A stretch of DNA of 7,584 nucleotides, from NCBI GenBank assembly GCA_002327765.1, contig DCUH01000104.1, positions 4,722 to 12,305 on the forward strand, in the 5' to 3' direction. The notes under the pieces are model-generated. The model saw nothing but the letters and a program-made list of their open reading frames with translations, searched no databases and was not told where the DNA came from. The position numbers and the translations under genes are program-made. Source of the stretch: a bacterium UBA2219. GTDB taxonomy: Bacteria > Desulfobacterota > Deferrimicrobia > Deferrimicrobiales > Deferrimicrobiaceae. Position 1 is the stretch's first letter. Every line of letters starts with the position of its first letter. Below are positions 6,146 to 7,584 of the stretch, one piece after another.

Positions 6146-6933
6146 AAATGATCGCCCTGGGCATGCTCGCCGCCTTGTCGTTCCTTTGCTTTTTATATCT
6201 GTTCCAGGACCGGCAGATCTACTTCCCCGACAACCCGCCGCGAGCGGCCATGATCGCCGGCGCCCGCCGCCTCGATCTGACCCCCTGGCCCGGCGAAGAG
6301 GACTTCCGGGGGCTGCTGCGCGAGCCGCGGGGGGCTGCCCGAGGCACGGTGGTGCTGTTCCACGGGAACGCGGGCCATGCCGGGCACCGGGAATGGTATG
6401 CCGATAACCTCACCCGCCTTGGTCTGCGCGTGATCCTGGCCGAATACCCGGGTTACGGTTCGCGCGCCGGTTCGCTGGGGGAAAAGTCGCTGGTCGCGGA
6501 CGCGAAAGAAACCCTGGCGATGGTCCGGCGCAGGTTTCCGGAGCCGCTGCTGGTCGCGGGGGAGTCGCTTGGTTCCGGCGTCGCCGCCGCCGCGGCAAAA
6601 TCCGCGGAAGCGGACGCCGTCCTTCTGATCACCCCTTGGGACGGGATCGCAAGCGTCGCCCGCCATCACTTTCCCTGGCTGCCGGTCGGCCTGCTTCTGC
6701 GCGACCGCTATGACAGCGTCGGGAATCTCTCCGGATACCGGGGTCGTGTCGCCGTCATCCTCGCCGGGCGCGACAGCATCGTCCCGCCCAGGTTCGGCCG
6801 CCGCCTGTTCGAGAGTCTTCCCGATCCCAAGCGGCTCCAGGTGGTTCCCGCCGCGGATCACAACGACTGGATGGATCGCGTGGACGCGGAATTGTGGATA
6901 TCCGTCGTCGAATTCCTGCTGCCGACCGCTTGA
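6142..6933 (+). CDS. Membrane-anchored alpha/beta hydrolase (ABHD13/BEM46-like)
   Basis: The protein has 263 residues. A single hydrophobic segment at residues 4-20 with little charge before it would anchor it in the inner membrane. The hydrolase fold then follows: oxyanion-hole HGNAGH (74-79), EYPGYG (101-106), nucleophile Ser142 in GESLGSG, acid Asp211 in AGRDSIVPP, and His240 in ADHNDW. This order and the 'short N-terminal anchor plus HGN...GxSxG' layout match the ABHD13/BEM46/YqkD-like serine hydrolases, whose physiological substrates are mostly unknown (esterase or thioesterase-like). The Cys at 16 is not in a proper lipobox. The ATG at 6142 has no good ribosome binding site of its own and overlaps the stop of a small upstream frame; ATG 6148 is an alternative. 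It lies 86 bases after nat on the same strand and may be cotranscribed with it. Confidence 0.85.
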   Translation: MKMIALGMLAALSFLCFLYLFQDRQIYFPDNPPRAAMIAGARRLDLTPWPGEEDFRGLLREPRGAARGTVVLFHGNAGHAGHREWYADNLTRLGLRVILAEYPGYGSRAGSLGEKSLVADAKETLAMVRRRFPEPLLVAGESLGSGVAAAAAKSAEADAVLLITPWDGIASVARHHFPWLPVGLLLRDRYDSVGNLSGYRGRVAVILAGRDSIVPPRFGRRLFESLPDPKRLQVVPAADHNDWMDRVDAELWISVVEFLLPTA

Positions 6934-6989
6934 TTATTTCAACATATTAGAACCCGGCGGCGTTCCCGATAATGTTCAAACGCGCATTC

Positions 6990-7028
6990 GGGAGTCCGCT
7001 TCGCCTGCCTTGCGGGGATGACTCCCCG
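6990..7028 (+). other. Overlapping inverted repeats around the methyltransferase promoter
   Basis: GGGAGTC (6990-6996) and GACTCCC (7020-7026) are perfect complements seven bases long. A competing, tighter palindrome pairs CGGGG (7013-7017) with CCCCG (7024-7028), leaving the six bases ATGACT as the loop. That loop is exactly the proposed -35 hexamer. The structures exclude one another. Neither is followed by T residues, so this is a poor intrinsic terminator for the hydrolase gene. An operator or two-way transcription boundary is possible. Confidence 0.35.
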
Positions 7029-7046
7029 GCGGAAAACGCGTATACT
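7018..7046 (+). promoter_or_regulatory. Sigma70-type promoter of the methyltransferase gene
   Basis: ATGACT at 7018-7023 (four of six matches to TTGACA) and TATACT at 7041-7046 (five of six matches to TATAAT) are separated by the ideal 17 bases. This is the best promoter-like sequence in the window. Transcription would start near 7053 and leave a leader of roughly 110 bases before the ATG at 7165. I recognise no riboswitch in that leader. Confidence 0.6.
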
Positions 7047-7164
7047 AGCCCTGCGTGCTGAGCTGCGCAAAGACCTTATTCCCCACATCGAATAGGTTGC
7101 CCGAAGCCCGGCGGCGCAGGTGCGTGTGCGGCAAGCGGCTGTCAATTCCGCAAGGAGGGGCTCC

Positions 7165-7584
7165 ATGAGAGCGATCCGTGTATTCCGCAATCCGGCTGCG
7201 GGTCTGCTGCTGGCGGTCGTGCTGGCGCTGGCGGTCTTGCTCGCGTCGCCGGCGGTTCAGGCCGCGGGGAAGGATGTTCTCTACGCGCGCACCCCGCAAG
7301 TCGTCGTCGATGCGATGCTGTTGATGGGGGATGTCAACGCGTCGGACAACGTGGTGGACCTGGGTTCGGGCGACGGGCGGATCCCTATCGCCGCCGCGAA
7401 GCGGCACGGCGCGAACGCCGTCGGGATCGAGTACGAAGCCGACCTGGTCGAGAAGAGCCGCGAACGCGCGATCCGGGAGGGCGTTGGCGACAAGGTGACG
7501 TTCCTGAACCAGAACCTCTTCGAGGCGGACATCCGGAACGCCACCGTCCTCACGATGTACCTGTTCCAGGAAGTGAACCTGAAG
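7165..7584 (+). CDS. SAM-dependent methyltransferase with an N-terminal signal peptide (3' end missing)
   Basis: The first 140 codons are present and the gene runs off the window. The start is fixed by a perfect AAGGAGG at 7152-7158, six bases before the ATG. Residues 1-33 look like a secretion signal: Arg2, Arg5 and Arg8 before a hydrophobic run at about 11-27, ending in a VQA cleavage site before AGKDV. The mature part begins with the TPQVVVDAML stretch (43-52) often found before motif I in these proteins. It then has motif I DLGSGDG (65-71) and an acidic motif II residue Glu89 in GIEYE, which together bind S-adenosylmethionine in class I methyltransferases. TMYLFQEVNL follows near 129-138. 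The methyl acceptor is unknown. A signal peptide is odd for an enzyme needing cytoplasmic SAM. It has its own promoter, so it is probably separate from the genes upstream. Confidence 0.85.
   Translation, partial: MRAIRVFRNPAAGLLLAVVLALAVLLASPAVQAAGKDVLYARTPQVVVDAMLLMGDVNASDNVVDLGSGDGRIPIAAAKRHGANAVGIEYEADLVEKSRERAIREGVGDKVTFLNQNLFEADIRNATVLTMYLFQEVNLK

Noticed and set aside
7053..7164. SAM riboswitch in the methyltransferase leader
   Set aside because: I could not find the conserved core or stems of any SAM riboswitch class; only a four-base GCGG/CCGC pairing before the ribosome binding site is seen.

Overview
The window is high-GC, gene-dense bacterial DNA with every supported gene on the + strand. 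The gene content is a bacterial-type AspRS, GatA and GatB homologues, an arylamine N-acetyltransferase and a signal-peptide methyltransferase. Together with the AspRS-GatC fusion, this would fit a Desulfobacterota/'deltaproteobacterial'-like or related lineage. That placement is inference and weak.

Layout. Bases 1-177 are the last 58 codons of gyrB. A 257-base gap follows, holding two and a half copies of a ~21-22 bp tandem repeat and a weak promoter candidate. Bases 435-5191 are a tight three-gene block. It begins with a 704-residue protein in which a complete non-discriminating-type aspartyl-tRNA synthetase is fused at its C-terminus to a whole GatC domain. Next comes a short GatA homologue (398 aa) that has lost every catalytic residue of the amidase family, then a full-length GatB. 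After a 66-base gap with a small hairpin come an arylamine N-acetyltransferase (5258-6055), a 20-codon reading frame with a good ribosome binding site, and a membrane-anchored alpha/beta hydrolase (6142-6933) whose start overlaps the stop of that small frame. A 231-base gap contains inverted repeats and the best promoter in the window. This promoter drives a methyltransferase with a signal peptide, cut off by the window end.

How the genes work together. Non-discriminating AspRS makes Asp-tRNA(Asn), and GatCAB converts it to Asn-tRNA(Asn). Here the synthetase is covalently joined to GatC, so synthetase and amidotransferase would be physically linked, a built-in transamidosome. The unexpected part is that the GatA partner lacks the Lys/cis-Ser/Ser triad and the glutamine-binding residues. 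It therefore should not release ammonia from glutamine. Either GatB here uses free ammonia or another source, or this complex has a changed or regulatory job and a normal GatA is encoded elsewhere. This AspRS-GatC / pseudo-GatA / GatB locus is the main discovery candidate. The downstream acetyltransferase, hydrolase and methyltransferase look like unrelated neighbours.
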